From NCBI RefSeq assembly GCF_001550065.1, contig NZ_LRUB01000006.1:94372-158371 (forward strand): DNA of 64,000 nucleotides, written 5' to 3'. The stretch is from Kordiimonas lipolytica (GTDB lineage: Bacteria > Pseudomonadota > Alphaproteobacteria > Sphingomonadales > Kordiimonadaceae). The notes under the pieces were generated by a model. The model did not search any database and was not told where the DNA came from. It worked only from the letters and a program-made list of their open reading frames with translations. Position 1 is the first letter of the stretch, and the number at the start of each line of letters is the position of its first letter. Below are positions 49,385-60,767 of this stretch, in pieces. The position numbers were made by a program, and so were the translations under genes.

Positions 49385-50401
49385 TTAGTATTCTTGCTCA
49401 AGTTTCTTGGCGAGCTCTTCGATATTCTCAGGCGGCCAAGCTGGGAGTTCCATGCCGAGGCGCAGGCCCATGGACGCGAGAACTTCCTTGATTTCGTTGA
49501 GCGATTTGCGACCGAAGTTCGGCGTGCGGAGCATTTCTGCTTCGGTTTTCTGAACCAGGTCGCCAATGTAGACGATGTTGTCGTTCTTGAGGCAGTTTGC
49601 CGAACGAACGGACAGTTCCAGTTCGTCCACTTTGCGCAGCAGCTGACGGTTGAACGCTGGTTCTTCGTCTTCTTCCGGCTTGGTGGCTTCTTCTGGCTCG
49701 TCGAAGTTCACAAACACAGCCAGTTGGTCCTGCAGGATGCGGGCAGCGAATGCCAGGGCATCTTCAGGCGTTACTGTGCCGTCTGTTTCAACTTCCATCG
49801 ACAGTTTGTCATAGTCGAGAACCTGGCCCTCACGGGTGTTCTCAACCTTGTAGCTTACTTTCTTCACTGGGCTGTAGAGCGCATCCACAGGAATAAGGCC
49901 AATTGGCGCGTCTTCCGGACGGTTGCGGTCTGCAGGCACATAGCCTTTGCCAGAGGAGACAGTCAGTTCCATGTTCAGCGTGGCACCTTCATCGAGGTGA
50001 CACAGAACAAGGTCTTTATCCAGGATCTCAACGTCAGCTACTTCGCTGATGGCGTCGGCTTTCACCTCACCTGGGCCGGAAGCGGTCAGGTGCAGGCGCT
50101 TGGAGCCGTCGCACAGAACGCGAACGGGAAGCTGTTTGATGTTGAGAACGATGTCCGTCACGTCTTCGCGCACGCCTGGTACGGAAGAGAATTCGTGCAG
50201 AACACCTTCAATTTGGATCGCTGTAACAGCACCGCCCTGCAGGGACGACAGCAGCACGCGACGCAGGCCGTTGCCCAGCGTCATGCCATAGCCCCGCTCA
50301 AGCGGCTCTACAACGATTTTGGCTTTACGAAGCGGGTCTGCACCCGGCTCAATCGTAACGCCATTTGGTTTAATCAGTTCCTGCCAGTTTTTCTGGATCA
50401 C
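49385..50401 (-). CDS. rpoA: DNA-directed RNA polymerase alpha subunit
   Basis: A 338-residue subunit with the N-terminal assembly domain ([33 protein letters not shown]), a linker rich in acidic residues ([14 protein letters not shown]), and a C-terminal domain with the helix-hairpin-helix used to bind UP elements and activators ([38 protein letters not shown]). The start is GTG at 50399-50401 with GAGGG upstream. It lies between rpsK and rplQ as in other proteobacteria. Confidence 0.98.
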   Translation of the reverse strand: MIQKNWQELIKPNGVTIEPGADPLRKAKIVVEPLERGYGMTLGNGLRRVLLSSLQGGAVTAIQIEGVLHEFSSVPGVREDVTDIVLNIKQLPVRVLCDGSKRLHLTASGPGEVKADAISEVADVEILDKDLVLCHLDEGATLNMELTVSSGKGYVPADRNRPEDAPIGLIPVDALYSPVKKVSYKVENTREGQVLDYDKLSMEVETDGTVTPEDALAFAARILQDQLAVFVNFDEPEEATKPEEDEEPAFNRQLLRKVDELELSVRSANCLKNDNIVYIGDLVQKTEAEMLRTPNFGRKSLNEIKEVLASMGLRLGMELPAWPPENIEELAKKLEQEY

Positions 50402-50490
50402 GGTGTAACCCTCTTTTTGAATGACGCTGTTATTACAAATTCAGCGCCAAAGGATTCGCGCCAATACTCTTTACCCGAAACTCGTGTGCG

Positions 50491-50880
50491 TTATACGCGG
50501 CGGCGTTTGGGTGGACGGCAACCATTGTGTGGAATTGGCGTTACGTCACGAATGCTCGTGATAACGAAGCCAATTGCCTGAAGCGCGCGCAGAGCGGACT
50601 CGCGACCAGCGCCAGGACCCTTCACTTCCACTTCCAATGATTTAACGCCATGTTCCTGGGCTTTCTTACCAGCGTCTTCTGCAGCAACCTGTGCAGCGTA
50701 AGGCGTCGATTTACGAGAACCTTTGAAACCCATCATACCTGCAGACGACCAGGAGATTGCGTTACCCTGTACGTCTGTGATTGTAACCATCGTGTTGTTG
50801 AACGATGCATTTACGTGAGCAACACCATTGGTGATGTTTTTCCGCTCACGGCGCTTAACGCGCCCAGTGTCTTTAGCCAT
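50491..50880 (-). CDS. rpsK: 30S ribosomal protein S11
   Basis: A 129-residue small-subunit protein with typical [39 protein letters not shown] and the C-terminal [19 protein letters not shown]. It lines the platform and the mRNA exit. It sits between rpsM (51 bases upstream) and rpoA. Confidence 0.98.
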   Translation of the reverse strand: MAKDTGRVKRRERKNITNGVAHVNASFNNTMVTITDVQGNAISWSSAGMMGFKGSRKSTPYAAQVAAEDAGKKAQEHGVKSLEVEVKGPGAGRESALRALQAIGFVITSIRDVTPIPHNGCRPPKRRRV

Positions 50881-50931
50881 CTCTAGCAGACCCTATAATT
50901 ATGGGGAGTCCTAAACAGCGGATACCCGAGA

Positions 50932-51300
50932 TTACTTCTTCTTACCTGCAATCGGAACAGCTTTACCCTTACGAGTACGAGCGTTTGTGCTCGTGCGCTG
51001 ACCGCGTGTAGGCAGTTTTGCACGGTGACGGAGACCACGATAAGACTTGAGGTCCATCAACCGTTTGATATTCATCGCAACTTCACGGCGGAGGTCACCC
51101 TCAACAGTGAAATCGGTATCGATCATTTCACGGATCTGAATAACTTCAGAGTCCGTCAGTTCCGACACACGACGCTCACGGGGGAAACCAAGCTTTTCGC
51201 AGATTTCCGTGGCCTTGGTGCGGCCAATACCGTGAATGTAGGTCAAAGCGATTTCTACTCGCTTGTTGGTCGGAATGTTAACGCCAGCAATACGCGCCAC
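50932..51300 (-). CDS. rpsM: 30S ribosomal protein S13
   Basis: A 122-residue head protein with [36 protein letters not shown] and the basic C-terminal tail [19 protein letters not shown]. The start codon is GTG (51298-51300). The gap to adk upstream is 114 bases, larger than between other genes here, and may hold a promoter. rpmJ, found between secY and rpsM in gammaproteobacteria, is absent. Confidence 0.98.
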   Translation of the reverse strand: MARIAGVNIPTNKRVEIALTYIHGIGRTKATEICEKLGFPRERRVSELTDSEVIQIREMIDTDFTVEGDLRREVAMNIKRLMDLKSYRGLRHRAKLPTRGQRTSTNARTRKGKAVPIAGKKK

Positions 51301-51414
51301 GACCGTTTCTCCTAATAAACAAGTTCACGTCTATACATACGAATCACAAGACGTGTTGAAGCCGGGGATTATATGAACTAACCCCCGTTCGTCAACCGTC
51401 AAGTGACAGTTTCT

Positions 51415-52062
51415 TTACGCAGTCAAGACTGCGTCAATTTGTGCAGCAACTTCATCGATGGCAGCCATGCCATCAACTTGCTGCAAAGTCCCCTTATCAG
51501 CATAATATGGCAACACAGGCGCCGTATCTGCGTAATAAGCTTTCAGCCGGCTTCCAAACGTCTCTGGATTGTCATCCTTACGACGGGTGAATTCCGTGCT
51601 ACCACACTCATCACACACACCTTCCACCTTCGGCTTCAGGTTTGTGTCATGATAGCCAGCGCCGCATTTGGCGCAGGTATAACGTCCGCACACCCGGTCC
51701 ACCAGCGCTTCGTCATCGACTTTCATTTCGATAACGGCGTCAAGGTTCAGGCCTTGGTCTGCCAGCATCACATCAAGTGCTTCGGCCTGCGCAACGGTGC
51801 GCGGGAAGCCATCCAGGATGAAACCGTTCTTGCAGTCTTCTTCCTGGATACGGTCACGGATGATGCCGATTACGATTTCGTCGGTTACAAGGCTGCCGCT
51901 GTCCATCGCAGCTTTGGCGGCCTTACCCATTTCGGTACCAGCGGCAACAGCTGCGCGCAGCATGTCGCCGGTGGAGAGTTGCACCAGACCACGGGACTTT
52001 TCGATCCGCTGAGCCTGCGTGCCTTTACCGGCACCCGGAGGGCCAAACAGAATGATAATCAC
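51415..52062 (-). CDS. adk: Adenylate kinase, long form with zinc-binding LID
   Basis: A 215-residue enzyme converting AMP and ATP to two ADP. Walker A is GPPGAGKGTQAQRI at the N-terminus; DGFPRTVAQAEALD and RYTCAKCGAGYHD follow. The LID domain carries two CxxC pairs (CAKC and CDEC) that would bind zinc, as in Gram-positive and some alphaproteobacterial enzymes. The start codon GTG overlaps the secY stop by four bases (GTGA). Its place between secY and rpsM is common in alphaproteobacteria. Confidence 0.97.
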   Translation of the reverse strand: MIIILFGPPGAGKGTQAQRIEKSRGLVQLSTGDMLRAAVAAGTEMGKAAKAAMDSGSLVTDEIVIGIIRDRIQEEDCKNGFILDGFPRTVAQAEALDVMLADQGLNLDAVIEMKVDDEALVDRVCGRYTCAKCGAGYHDTNLKPKVEGVCDECGSTEFTRRKDDNPETFGSRLKAYYADTAPVLPYYADKGTLQQVDGMAAIDEVAAQIDAVLTA

Positions 52063-53390
52063 CGGCGGCCCCCTTTCAGGCGTGTCTTTTTCAGAAGTCC
52101 TTCATACTGCTGTGCCATCAGGTGCGAATGGATCTGGCTTACTGTGTCCATGGTCACATTCACAACGATCAGAAGGCTTGTACCACCAAGATAGAATGGT
52201 ACGGCCGCCTGGCTGATCAGCACTTCAGGGATGACACACACGATGGACAGGTAGGCAGAGCCAATAACCGTCAGGCGCGTCAGGACATAATCAAGATACT
52301 CGGCGGTACGCTTGCCTGGGCGAATGCCCGGCACGAAGCCGCCGTGCTTCTTCAGGTTATCGGCCGTGTCTTCAGGGTTGAACTGAATAGCCGTGTAGAA
52401 GAAGCAGAAGAATACGATCATTGCCACGTAAAGCGCGATATAGAGCGGCTTGCCCGGGCCGAGGATCGCCGTCACGGTGCTCAGCCACTCTGGGCCGCCA
52501 GCCTGATACAGGTTGGCAACGGTCAGAGGCATCAGCAGAAGGGACGATGCGAAGATCGGCGGGATAACGCCAGCCACATTGAGCTTCATTGGCAGGTGCG
52601 ACTTGTCACCCTGGAACACGCGGTTGCCCTGTTGGCGCTTCGGATACTGGATGATGATCCGGCGCTGGGCGCGTTCACAGAGAACGATGAACCAAACCAG
52701 GGCAGCAGCACCTACCAGCAGCGCCAGCAGGATGCCAAGCGACATAGCGCCCGTACGGTTCAGCTCGAAAGCCTGTGCAAGGGTCGATGGCAGTTCCGCC
52801 ACGATACCTGCGAAAATAATCAGGGAAATACCGTTACCGATGCCGCGCTGGGTGATCTGCTCACCAAGCCACATCAGGAACATGGTACCGCCGACAAGGG
52901 TGATCACCGTTGTCATGCGGAAGAAGAAGCCTGGGTCAACCACAACGCCCGGCTGGCTTTCAAGGCCGGTTGCAATGGCATAGCCCTGCACCACGGTCAG
53001 CAGCACAGTGCCATAACGCGTATATTGGTTGATTTTCCGGCGACCCTGCTCCCCTTCCTTTTTCCACTGAGCCAGTGTCGGGCTCATGGTGGTGAGGAGC
53101 TGCATAATAATGGAGGCCGAGATATAGGGCATAATGCCCAACATGATGATCGAGGTGCGTTGGAGTGCGCCGCCGGAGAAGGTATTCACCATATCCAGCA
53201 TGCCGCTACCCATCTGCGCGAACATATTTGCTACTGCATCGGAATCCAACCCTGGAAGGGGGATATAGCTACACAGTCGGTACACAATAAGTGCACCCAG
53301 GGCGAACCAAATTCGTTTTTTAAGCTCTTCGGCTTTGCCGATTGATGCCAAACTAATATTGGACGCCAATTGTTCCGCAGCGGATGCCAT
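52059..53390 (-). CDS. secY: Protein translocase subunit SecY
   Basis: A 443-residue channel protein with ten membrane helices; recognisable are YRLCSYIPLPGLD, the plug region GGALQRTSIIMLGIMPYISA, RGIGNGISLIIFAGI, YPKRQQGNRVFQGDKSHLPM and FGVGTSLL-like GGTSLLIVVNVTMDT. It forms SecYEG with SecE and SecG, which are elsewhere. It lies between rplO and adk. Confidence 0.98.
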   Translation of the reverse strand: MASAAEQLASNISLASIGKAEELKKRIWFALGALIVYRLCSYIPLPGLDSDAVANMFAQMGSGMLDMVNTFSGGALQRTSIIMLGIMPYISASIIMQLLTTMSPTLAQWKKEGEQGRRKINQYTRYGTVLLTVVQGYAIATGLESQPGVVVDPGFFFRMTTVITLVGGTMFLMWLGEQITQRGIGNGISLIIFAGIVAELPSTLAQAFELNRTGAMSLGILLALLVGAAALVWFIVLCERAQRRIIIQYPKRQQGNRVFQGDKSHLPMKLNVAGVIPPIFASSLLLMPLTVANLYQAGGPEWLSTVTAILGPGKPLYIALYVAMIVFFCFFYTAIQFNPEDTADNLKKHGGFVPGIRPGKRTAEYLDYVLTRLTVIGSAYLSIVCVIPEVLISQAAVPFYLGGTSLLIVVNVTMDTVSQIHSHLMAQQYEGLLKKTRLKGGRR

Positions 53391-53442
53391 AAATACTCCA
53401 AGCCCCTTGATCTGTTTTTATATCTCGGCCTACGCTTTTGCT

Positions 53443-53898
53443 TTAAGCGACGGTAACCTTGCCGCCAGCCTTTTCAACAGCTTCTACCGCACCTTTGGAT
53501 GCGCCAGTTACTGTGATGTCGACCTTGGCTTTCAGTTCGCCTTTAGCCAGCAGACGTACGCCGTCGATAACCTTGCCAACAACACCGGCTTCCACCAGGG
53601 TTTCGACAGTGATTGGCTTCTTGGCGTCCAGTTTCTTGTCGTCGATCGCCTTCTGCAGACGGCCGAGGTTGAGAATCTGGAAGTCTTTCCGGTTCATGCT
53701 GGTGAAGCCACGCTTCGGCAGACGACGGTAGATTGGCATCTGACCGCCTTCGAAGCCGTTGATAGCTACACCAGACCGGGCTTTTTGGCCTTTGTGACCA
53801 GAACCGGCGGTTTTACCTTTGCCGGAACCGATACCACGACCCACACGCGTTGCAGATTTGCGAGCGCCTGGGTTGTCACGAAGTTCGTTGATTTTCAT
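53443..53898 (-). CDS. rplO: 50S ribosomal protein L15
   Basis: A 151-residue protein with the Gly- and Lys-rich N-terminus ([20 protein letters not shown]), [20 protein letters not shown] and a C-terminal domain ending [12 protein letters not shown]. Located between rpmD and secY as usual for the spc operon. Confidence 0.98.
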   Translation of the reverse strand: MKINELRDNPGARKSATRVGRGIGSGKGKTAGSGHKGQKARSGVAINGFEGGQMPIYRRLPKRGFTSMNRKDFQILNLGRLQKAIDDKKLDAKKPITVETLVEAGVVGKVIDGVRLLAKGELKAKVDITVTGASKGAVEAVEKAGGKVTVA

Positions 53899-53921
53899 CA
53901 GTCTTCTCCGAACGCGCCGGC

Positions 53922-54110
53922 TTAATCTTCAACGCGCACCAGGTGGTGCACCTTGTTGATCATGCCGCGTACAGCAGGAGTATCCTCGAGCTCACGCGTT
54001 TTGTGCATTTTATTAAGACCCAGGCCCACCAGCGTCTGGCGCTGGTCAGCTTGGCGGCGGATTGGGCTACCAATCTGGGTAACTTTAATAGTCTTTTTCT
54101 TCGCAGCCAT
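53922..54110 (-). CDS. rpmD: 50S ribosomal protein L30
   Basis: A 62-residue protein with [39 protein letters not shown] and [14 protein letters not shown], the compact bacterial L30. It is 6 bases after rpsE and 23 before rplO. Confidence 0.97.
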   Translation of the reverse strand: MAAKKKTIKVTQIGSPIRRQADQRQTLVGLGLNKMHKTRELEDTPAVRGMINKVHHLVRVED

Positions 54111-54116
54111 TGATCA

Positions 54117-54689
54117 TTACTCCGCTTGAGCTTCGTCAGCAGCGTCATCAGCACCGTCAACGACTTTGATGTCGCCACGACGAGCTACGATGTCAGCTAC
54201 CTTCTTGCCGCGGGCCGCTGCGACCTGACGTGGCGAGTTCTGCTTCGTCAGAGCATCGATCGTAGCGCGTACCATGTTGTACGGGTTCGAAGAGCCCTGC
54301 GATTTAGTTACCACGTCCTGTACGCCGAGTGCTTCAAACACTGCGCGCATCGGACCACCTGCGATGATACCCGTACCAGCTTGAGCAGTACGCAGCAGTA
54401 CCCGACCAGCGCCCCAACGGCCCTTGATGTCGTGGTGCAGCGTGCGGCCTTCGCGCAGCGGTACACGGATCATGTTTTTCTTAGCAGCTTCAGTTGCCTT
54501 CCGGATGGCTTCAGGAACCTCACGGGCCTTACCATTACCGAAACCTACACGGCCACGTTGGTCACCAACCACTACGAGAGCGGCGAAACCAAACCGACGA
54601 CCACCTTTAACAACTTTGGCTACGCGGTTAATGTGAACCAATTTCTCAATCAGTTCGCTTTCTTCGCGATTGCGTTCTGGGCGTGCCAT
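54117..54689 (-). CDS. rpsE: 30S ribosomal protein S5
   Basis: A 190-residue protein with the double-stranded RNA-binding part ([19 protein letters not shown]), [20 protein letters not shown] and the C-terminal domain with [20 protein letters not shown]. The tail ([12 protein letters not shown]) is acidic and Ala-rich, longer than in E. coli (167 residues). It lies between rplR and rpmD. Confidence 0.98.
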   Translation of the reverse strand: MARPERNREESELIEKLVHINRVAKVVKGGRRFGFAALVVVGDQRGRVGFGNGKAREVPEAIRKATEAAKKNMIRVPLREGRTLHHDIKGRWGAGRVLLRTAQAGTGIIAGGPMRAVFEALGVQDVVTKSQGSSNPYNMVRATIDALTKQNSPRQVAAARGKKVADIVARRGDIKVVDGADDAADEAQAE

Positions 54690-54712
54690 TGGATTTCCTT
54701 TCTATACTTTTC

Positions 54713-55066
54713 TTAGAATTCCAAGCCGCCTTCGCGCGCCGCCTCAGCAAGAGCCTTCACACGGCCATGGTAGATGAAACCACCACGGTCGAAGACCACT
54801 GATTTGACGCCCGCAGCTTTGGCTCGCTCGGCAATCAACTTACCAACTTTGGAAGCGCCCTCGATATTCTTGGACGAATCTTCACGCAGGTCCTTCTCAA
54901 CGGTGGAGGCAGCTGCAAGAGTTGCACCTTTCACATCGTCGATAATCTGCGCATAGATATGCTGGTTAGTACGGTGAATAGAAAGACGCGGCCGACCGCC
55001 TGCGCGCTTCTTAAGCGCGGTGCGGTTGCGCTGGCGGCGCCGTTCAAATGTATTATTAGAAGCCAT
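54713..55066 (-). CDS. rplR: 50S ribosomal protein L18
   Basis: A 117-residue protein binding 5S rRNA, with [38 protein letters not shown] and the C-terminal [20 protein letters not shown]. The ATG at 55066 is chosen over a GTG three codons earlier because GGTGG lies at the usual distance and the length then fits the family. Confidence 0.97.
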   Translation of the reverse strand: MASNNTFERRRQRNRTALKKRAGGRPRLSIHRTNQHIYAQIIDDVKGATLAAASTVEKDLREDSSKNIEGASKVGKLIAERAKAAGVKSVVFDRGGFIYHGRVKALAEAAREGGLEF

Positions 55067-55078
55067 TCGTGCCACCCA

Positions 55079-55612
55079 TTACTTCTTCTTACCTTCCTTG
55101 CGGAAGATATATTCGCCTGCGTACTTGATACCCTTGCCTTTGTATGGCTCAGGCTTACGGAATTCGCGAATCTTGGCTGCAGTTTCACCGACTTGTTGTT
55201 TGTCGATGCCGGAGATAATGATCGTGGTCTGATCAGGCGTCTCAATCTTGATGCCTGCTGGAACCGGGAAATCAATATCGTGGCTGTAGCCAAGCTGCAG
55301 GTTAAGGGCAGAACCCTTCATAGCAGCACGGTAACCAACACCGGTGATCTCAAGCTTCTTGGTGAAGCCGTCGGTTACACCTTCGATCATGTTGGCAACC
55401 ATCGTGCGCTGCATACCCCACATGGAGCGAGCACGCTTGGTTTCGTTAACTGGCGTTACTGCGATGCCGTCGTCGTTCTGGGCAACGATTACCTCAGGAA
55501 CGAAAGTCATTGCGAGTTCGCCTTTAGGGCCTTTAACCGTCAGGTCCGCGCCGTTCAAGGAAACGGTCACGCCGGACGGGATCGCCACTGGCTTTTTACC
55601 GATACGGGACAT
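55079..55612 (-). CDS. rplF: 50S ribosomal protein L6
   Basis: A 177-residue protein with two similar alpha/beta domains: [20 protein letters not shown] at the start and [20 protein letters not shown], then [19 protein letters not shown] at the end, the L6 signature. It lies between rpsH and rplR. Confidence 0.98.
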   Translation of the reverse strand: MSRIGKKPVAIPSGVTVSLNGADLTVKGPKGELAMTFVPEVIVAQNDDGIAVTPVNETKRARSMWGMQRTMVANMIEGVTDGFTKKLEITGVGYRAAMKGSALNLQLGYSHDIDFPVPAGIKIETPDQTTIIISGIDKQQVGETAAKIREFRKPEPYKGKGIKYAGEYIFRKEGKKK

Positions 55613-55627
55613 GTCTTCTTCCCTTCC

Positions 55628-56026
55628 TTAGAATACGGTGCAAAGAATTTCGCCGCCCACATTGCTTTCCCGCGCTTCAGCGTCGGAAAGCACACCTTTC
55701 GGTGTGGAAACGATCGAAATACCAAGGCCGTTGTGAACACGTGGCAAGTCACGAACTGAGCTATAGACGCGACGACCTGGTTTGGACACACGATTGATCG
55801 TGCGGATAACCGGTTCGCCTTCGTGATACTTGAGCTCGATGGAGATGGAGGCTTTGTTGCCTTCACCTTCTTCACGCGAGTAGCCGCGAATGTAACCTTC
55901 ACGCTGAAGCACGTCCAAGATGCGCTGACGCGTCTTGGAGGCTGGCGTGGATACAACGGATTTGCGAGCTTGCAGACCGTTGCGGATACGGGTCAGCATA
56001 TCGCCGATCGGATCTGTCATCGACAT
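55628..56026 (-). CDS. rpsH: 30S ribosomal protein S8
   Basis: A 132-residue primary 16S rRNA-binding protein: [35 protein letters not shown] and [20 protein letters not shown] close to the C-terminus. In E. coli S8 represses translation of the spc operon at rplE; whether this holds here cannot be judged. It lies between rpsN and rplF. Confidence 0.98.
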   Translation of the reverse strand: MSMTDPIGDMLTRIRNGLQARKSVVSTPASKTRQRILDVLQREGYIRGYSREEGEGNKASISIELKYHEGEPVIRTINRVSKPGRRVYSSVRDLPRVHNGLGISIVSTPKGVLSDAEARESNVGGEILCTVF

Positions 56027-56038
56027 GAGCCTATCCCC

Positions 56039-56344
56039 TTACCAACTGGATTTAACGACGCCCGGGATCTTCGCAGCGGAGCCAAGCTCACGCAGCGCGA
56101 TACGGGACATCTTGAATTTACGGTAGTAACCACGTGGGCGACCCGTTACTTCGCAACGATTGCGAAGACGCGTCTTAGCGCCGTTACGTGGCAGTTTAGC
56201 GAGCTGGAGTGCAGCAAGCCAGCGCTCGTCTTCGCCCAGGCTCTTGTCATAGACTTTAGCCTTAAGCTCAGCGCGCTTGGCAGCATACTTCTCTACCAGC
56301 TTTTCCCGCCGTGCGTTCTTGTTCATGGCACTTTTCTTAGCCAT
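56039..56344 (-). CDS. rpsN: 30S ribosomal protein S14
   Basis: A 101-residue S14 of the long, zinc-free (C-minus) type: [40 protein letters not shown] and [20 protein letters not shown]. Only one cysteine is present, so no zinc ribbon. It follows rplE by 24 bases. Confidence 0.98.
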   Translation of the reverse strand: MAKKSAMNKNARREKLVEKYAAKRAELKAKVYDKSLGEDERWLAALQLAKLPRNGAKTRLRNRCEVTGRPRGYYRKFKMSRIALRELGSAAKIPGVVKSSW

Positions 56345-56368
56345 ATCAAAACCCTCCTTCGGCTGCCG

Positions 56369-56929
56369 TTATTTCTTAAACGGCATGTCAAAACCGGCGA
56401 GAAGCGCACGCGCTTCCTCATCGTTTTGAGCCGTGGTGCAGATGATAATGTCCATCCCGCGAACCTGATCTACTTTGTCGTAGTCAACTTCTGGGAAGAC
56501 GATTTGTTCCTTCAGGCCCATTGCGTAGTTGCCGCGGCCGTCGAAAGACTTCGGGTTTACGCCCTGGAAGTCACGAATACGTGGCATTGCAATGGTGATC
56601 AGACGATCAAGAAACTCGTACATACGTTCGCTACGCAGAGTCACTTTCACGCCAAGAGGCATGCCTTCACGCAGTTTGAAACCTGCGATGGACTTGCGAG
56701 CTTTCGTAACAACAGGCTTCTGACCAGCGATGGCTGTGATCTCGTCAACAACCTTGTCGATCTTTTTCTTGTCGGCAACAGCTTCACCAACACCTACGTT
56801 GATGACAACTTTGTCGAGCTTTGGAACCTGCATCGGGTTTTTGTAGCCGAACTGCTCCTGCAGGGAAGCACGTACTTTTTCTTCATACATTGTACGAAGA
56901 CGTGGCATTGCCTTAGTTGCTTTAGCCAT
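56369..56929 (-). CDS. rplE: 50S ribosomal protein L5
   Basis: A 186-residue 5S rRNA-binding protein: [46 protein letters not shown]-like [19 protein letters not shown] and [17 protein letters not shown]. Its start overlaps the rplX stop by eight bases. Confidence 0.98.
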   Translation of the reverse strand: MAKATKAMPRLRTMYEEKVRASLQEQFGYKNPMQVPKLDKVVINVGVGEAVADKKKIDKVVDEITAIAGQKPVVTKARKSIAGFKLREGMPLGVKVTLRSERMYEFLDRLITIAMPRIRDFQGVNPKSFDGRGNYAMGLKEQIVFPEVDYDKVDQVRGMDIIICTTAQNDEEARALLAGFDMPFKK

Positions 56930-57239
56930 CGATCACCTCCCCGGACTTCTTCGCAAAGCGAACCTTGCGACCGTCTTCGAGAACTTTGAAACCAACACGA
57001 GAAGGAGCGCCGTCTTTCGGATCTTCAATCATCAGATTGGAGAGCTGAATAGCCGCTTCTTTCGTCTCAATACCGCCTGCACTCGCCTGAGTAGGACGAT
57101 TGTGCTTCTTGATCAGGTTTACACCCGAAACAAATGCACGACCTTCTTTAGGGAGAACGGACGTGATTTCGCCGCGCTTGCCTTTGTCTTTACCGGCAAT
57201 CACAACGACCTTGTCACCTTTTTTAAGTTTCGCGGCCAT
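56922..57239 (-). CDS. rplX: 50S ribosomal protein L24
   Basis: A 105-residue protein with the KOW motif at the N-terminus ([20 protein letters not shown]) and [20 protein letters not shown], an assembly initiator of the large subunit. rplN ends directly before it (no gap), and its end overlaps rplE. Confidence 0.98.
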   Translation of the reverse strand: MAAKLKKGDKVVVIAGKDKGKRGEITSVLPKEGRAFVSGVNLIKKHNRPTQASAGGIETKEAAIQLSNLMIEDPKDGAPSRVGFKVLEDGRKVRFAKKSGEVIDG

Positions 57240-57608
57240 TTAGAGTACCTCCGGTGCAAGCGAGATGATTTTCATATGCTTCTTTGCACGCAGTTCACGC
57301 ACGACCGGGCCAAAAATACGGGTACCGATCGGCTCATGGTTCTTGTTTACAAGTACTGCTGCGTTGCGGTCGAAACGGATGGCAGTGCCATCGTTACGGC
57401 GAACTTCTTTAGCAGTACGAACGATGACGGCGCGATGCACGTCACCTTTCTTAACACGACCCCGTGGGATCGCTTCCTTTACGGAGACGACAATAATGTC
57501 GCCTACTCCAGCGGTTTTGCGCTTGGAACCACCAAGCACTTTAATGCACTGCACCCTCTTGCCCCCGGAGTTATCGGCCACGTCGAGGTTGGTTTGCATC
57601 TGAATCAT
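57240..57608 (-). CDS. rplN: 50S ribosomal protein L14
   Basis: A 122-residue protein: [40 protein letters not shown] and [23 protein letters not shown] [20 protein letters not shown]. It sits at the subunit interface. The gap to rpsQ upstream is 46 bases. Confidence 0.98.
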   Translation of the reverse strand: MIQMQTNLDVADNSGGKRVQCIKVLGGSKRKTAGVGDIIVVSVKEAIPRGRVKKGDVHRAVIVRTAKEVRRNDGTAIRFDRNAAVLVNKNHEPIGTRIFGPVVRELRAKKHMKIISLAPEVL

Positions 57609-57654
57609 GGGTTACACCCTTTGTTATTGCCGACGAATAGCAAGAAGGTGAGGC

Positions 57655-57891
57655 CTAAGCCTCACCACCTACTACACGCCAGGTCTTCAGTTTCGAAATA
57701 GGACGACACTCCTCAATGCGGACTGTCTCCCCAACCTGAATTTCGTTGCTCTCATCGTGAGCGTGGTACTTCTTAGAGCGTCGAATAATTTTGTCAAGCA
57801 AAGGATGCTTAATCCGACGTTCTACTTTTACAACAACGGTTTTGTCGCCCTTGTTGCTTACCACAGTTCCTTGCAAAATACGCTTTGGCAT
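57655..57891 (-). CDS. rpsQ: 30S ribosomal protein S17
   Basis: A 78-residue OB-fold protein: [40 protein letters not shown] and [14 protein letters not shown], in the usual rpmC-rpsQ-rplN order. The distance to rpmC upstream is 11 bases. Confidence 0.98.
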   Translation of the reverse strand: MPKRILQGTVVSNKGDKTVVVKVERRIKHPLLDKIIRRSKKYHAHDESNEIQVGETVRIEECRPISKLKTWRVVGGEA

Positions 57892-57902
57892 GGGTTTACT
57901 CC

Positions 57903-58097
57903 TTACGCCTCAGCCGACTGGCCCAGGATCGTCTTGATCCGGGCTACGTCGCGACGGATCTCGCGTACGCGAGCCGTGTTTTCGAGTTGGCCAGACGCCG
58001 CCTGAAAGCGCAGATTAAGCTGCTCTTTTTTCAGGTCTTCGAGCTCTTTACGGAGCTCGTCTTGCGACTTTTGGCGAAGATCAGCTGCCTTCATCAT
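57903..58097 (-). CDS. rpmC: 50S ribosomal protein L29
   Basis: A 64-residue helical-hairpin protein near the exit tunnel: [40 protein letters not shown] and [13 protein letters not shown]. It lies between rplP and rpsQ. Confidence 0.97.
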   Translation of the reverse strand: MMKAADLRQKSQDELRKELEDLKKEQLNLRFQAASGQLENTARVREIRRDVARIKTILGQSAEA

Positions 58098-58113
58098 TTT
58101 TCTCCGTTAGCTC

Positions 58114-58524
58114 TTAATGCATCCGTTCCACGATGCGAGTCTGAACAGCGAGCTTTGCAGCTGCGCGCTCAAATGCACCGCGGGCCAGTTCTTCAGAGAC
58201 GCCGTCGATCTCGAACATGATGCGACCAGGTTTAACCTTGGCCACCCAACGATCGACAGAGCCTTTACCTTTACCCATCCGAACCTCGGCAGGCTTAGCC
58301 GTTACTGGAGTATCAGGGAAGATACGGATCCAGACTTTACCAGAACGCTTCATGTGGCGGTTCATGGCACGGCGGGCTGCCTCGATTTGACGAGCCGTTA
58401 CACGGCCAGGAGTGGTCGCTTTGAGACCAAACTGACCAAAGTTCAATGACGTTCCGCCTGGGGCAGAGCCGTGGATACGGCCTTTGTGCATTTTGCGGAA
58501 CTTAGTACGCTTCGGTTGCAACAT
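58114..58524 (-). CDS. rplP: 50S ribosomal protein L16
   Basis: A 136-residue protein: [40 protein letters not shown], and [20 protein letters not shown]. The glycine-rich loop and arginines that contact the peptidyl transferase region and tRNA are kept. The gap to rpsC is 31 bases. Confidence 0.98.
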   Translation of the reverse strand: MLQPKRTKFRKMHKGRIHGSAPGGTSLNFGQFGLKATTPGRVTARQIEAARRAMNRHMKRSGKVWIRIFPDTPVTAKPAEVRMGKGKGSVDRWVAKVKPGRIMFEIDGVSEELARGAFERAAAKLAVQTRIVERMH

Positions 58525-58555
58525 CGCTTGTCGCTCCTACTCTAGCCGTCCCAGC

Positions 58556-59251
58556 CTAGCGGCGGGACGGGCCTCCTTGGCTTTGAACTTCGTTAGCACG
58601 GCGTTCATGAGCCATCGGGTCGTGTTCCATGATGTCGCCTTTGTACACCCATACTTTGATGCCGCAGATGCCGTAGGCAGTCAGGGCTTCAGCTACACCG
58701 TAGTCGATGTCAGCACGCAGAGTGTGCAGCGGCACGCGGCCTTCGCGGTACCATTCGGTCCGTGCGATCTCTGCACCGCCAAGACGGCCGGCACAGTTGA
58801 TCCGGATACCACCGGCACCAAGACGAATTGCGCTTTGTACCGCACGCTTCATCGCACGACGGAACGCAACACGACGCTCCAGCTGTTGTGCAATGTTGTC
58901 GGCGATCAGTTTCGCATCAATTTCCGGCTTGCGGACTTCGACAATGTTCAGGCTCACTTCAGCAGATGTGAAGTTGGCTACCTTGCGGCGGAGCTTCTCA
59001 ATGTCGGCGCCTTTTTTACCGATGATCACACCCGGACGAGCCGAGTAGATGGTCACGCGGCATTTTTTCGCCGGACGCTCGATCACAACTTTGGAAATGC
59101 CGGCTTGCGACAGTTCTTTGGTTACGAACTCACGGATTTTCAGGTCTTCATGCAGCATCGAGCCGTATTCTTCGCCTTCGGCGTACCAGCGCGAATCCCA
59201 GGTGCGGTTCACACCCAGGCGCAGACCAACAGGGCTTACTTTCTGACCCAT
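58556..59251 (-). CDS. rpsC: 30S ribosomal protein S3
   Basis: A 231-residue protein with the KH domain ([20 protein letters not shown]) and the C-terminal S3 domain ([49 protein letters not shown]). It helps unwind mRNA at the entry. Its first base overlaps the last base of rplV. Confidence 0.98.
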   Translation of the reverse strand: MGQKVSPVGLRLGVNRTWDSRWYAEGEEYGSMLHEDLKIREFVTKELSQAGISKVVIERPAKKCRVTIYSARPGVIIGKKGADIEKLRRKVANFTSAEVSLNIVEVRKPEIDAKLIADNIAQQLERRVAFRRAMKRAVQSAIRLGAGGIRINCAGRLGGAEIARTEWYREGRVPLHTLRADIDYGVAEALTAYGICGIKVWVYKGDIMEHDPMAHERRANEVQSQGGPSRR

Positions 59252-59631
59252 TATGCAGTCTCCTCTACTTCGCGCACAACGATGCGCAGGCGGCTGAACG
59301 GCTTAACGATCTTGCCTACGCGACCACGAGCACGGGCACGGAAACGCTTCATCGTCAGTGCCTTGCCCACAGTTGCTTCAGCAACAACGAGGCTGTCCAC
59401 ATCCAGGTTGTGGTTGTTTTCTGCGTTTGCGATTGCAGACTGCAGAACTTTCTTTACGTCGATCGCGGTGCGGCGGCGGTTGAAGCTCAGGCTTGCCAGA
59501 GCTTTTTCCACTTTCATACCACGAATTGACTGCGCCACGAGGTTGAGTTTCTGTGGCGAGCCGCGAAGCATTGTAGCGGTTGCTACTGCTTCGTTATCCG
59601 CCAAACGGCGTTTTGCAGATTGCTTACCCAC
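59251..59631 (-). CDS. rplV: 50S ribosomal protein L22
   Basis: A 126-residue protein whose loop lines the exit tunnel: [40 protein letters not shown] and [20 protein letters not shown]. It lies between rpsS and rpsC. Confidence 0.98.
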   Translation of the reverse strand: MGKQSAKRRLADNEAVATATMLRGSPQKLNLVAQSIRGMKVEKALASLSFNRRRTAIDVKKVLQSAIANAENNHNLDVDSLVVAEATVGKALTMKRFRARARGRVGKIVKPFSRLRIVVREVEETA

Positions 59632-59633
59632 AG

Positions 59634-59915
59634 TTATTTCCTCTTCGCTTTCTTGTCCGCAGCGTGACCGTAGTAGGTCCGCGTTGGAGCGAATTCACCC
59701 AGCTTGTGACCAACCATGTCTTCGGTCACATAAACCGGAATGAACTTTTGCCCATTGTAGACATTGAAGGTCAGGCCAACGAAGTTCGGCAGAATTGTAG
59801 ACCGGCGAGACCAGGTCTGAATTACTGCAGCCGTTTTGCCGCTTTCCAGGGCGCCTTCCACCTTCTTGAGAAGGTGCATGTCAACGAAAGGGCCTTTCCA
59901 TACAGAGCGTGCCAT
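59634..59915 (-). CDS. rpsS: 30S ribosomal protein S19
   Basis: A 93-residue head protein: [40 protein letters not shown], and [20 protein letters not shown]. The gap to rplV is 2 bases. Confidence 0.98.
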   Translation of the reverse strand: MARSVWKGPFVDMHLLKKVEGALESGKTAAVIQTWSRRSTILPNFVGLTFNVYNGQKFIPVYVTEDMVGHKLGEFAPTRTYYGHAADKKAKRK

Positions 59916-59927
59916 ATTCAGGACTCC

Positions 59928-60764
59928 TTAGCGTTTCTTGCGCTCGTGGCGCGACCGGATGATAAGCTTGTCAGTCTCTTTGTTAGACCGAGTCTTCTTA
60001 CCTTTCGTTGGTTTACCCCATGGCGTCACTGGGTGACGACCACCGGAAGTACGGCCTTCACCACCACCATGTGGGTGATCAACCGGGTTCATGGCAACAC
60101 CACGAACGCTTGGGCGTTTGCCCAACCAACGGTTCCGGCCCGCTTTAGCGAGCTTCGTGTTTTGATTATCAGGGTTGGATACAGCGCCAACGGTTGCGAC
60201 ACACTCGCCGCGTACCACGCGTACTTCACCCGAAGACAGACGGAGCTGTGCGTAACCGCGGTCACGACCGATCAGCTGGGCATATGCACCAGCGGAACGA
60301 GCGATCTGGCCGCCTTTGCCTTTCTTCATCTCCACATTGTGGATGATGGTACCGATTGGCATGTTGGCGAGCGGCATCACGTTGCCTGGTTTCACGTCTA
60401 CTTTGTCACCGGCAATCACAGTGTCGCCAGGGGCGAGGCGCTGTGGCGCGATGATGTAAGACAGTTCACCATCTTCATATTTGATCAGGGCGATAAATGC
60501 GGTCCGGTTAGGATCGTATTCAAGACGCTCAACAGTTGCTGGAACGTCCCATTTCGTCCGTTTGAAGTCGATGATCCGGTAAGAGCGCTTGTGACCACCA
60601 CCAATGCGACGGGCAGTGATGCGGCCTTTGTTGTTGCGGCCACCGGATTTGGTGAGACCTTCGGTCAGCGCTTTTACAGGCTTGCCCTTGTGCAGACCGT
60701 CACGGTCAACAAGAACGAGGCCACGCTGGCCCGGGGTCACCGGTTTATATTGCTTGAGTGCCAT
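59928..60764 (-). CDS. rplB: 50S ribosomal protein L2
   Basis: A 278-residue protein: [40 protein letters not shown] and the C-terminal [20 protein letters not shown] with the conserved histidine near the peptidyl transferase centre. It follows rplW by 3 bases. Confidence 0.98.
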   Translation of the reverse strand: MALKQYKPVTPGQRGLVLVDRDGLHKGKPVKALTEGLTKSGGRNNKGRITARRIGGGHKRSYRIIDFKRTKWDVPATVERLEYDPNRTAFIALIKYEDGELSYIIAPQRLAPGDTVIAGDKVDVKPGNVMPLANMPIGTIIHNVEMKKGKGGQIARSAGAYAQLIGRDRGYAQLRLSSGEVRVVRGECVATVGAVSNPDNQNTKLAKAGRNRWLGKRPSVRGVAMNPVDHPHGGGEGRTSGGRHPVTPWGKPTKGKKTRSNKETDKLIIRSRHERKKR

Positions 60765-60767
60765 CGG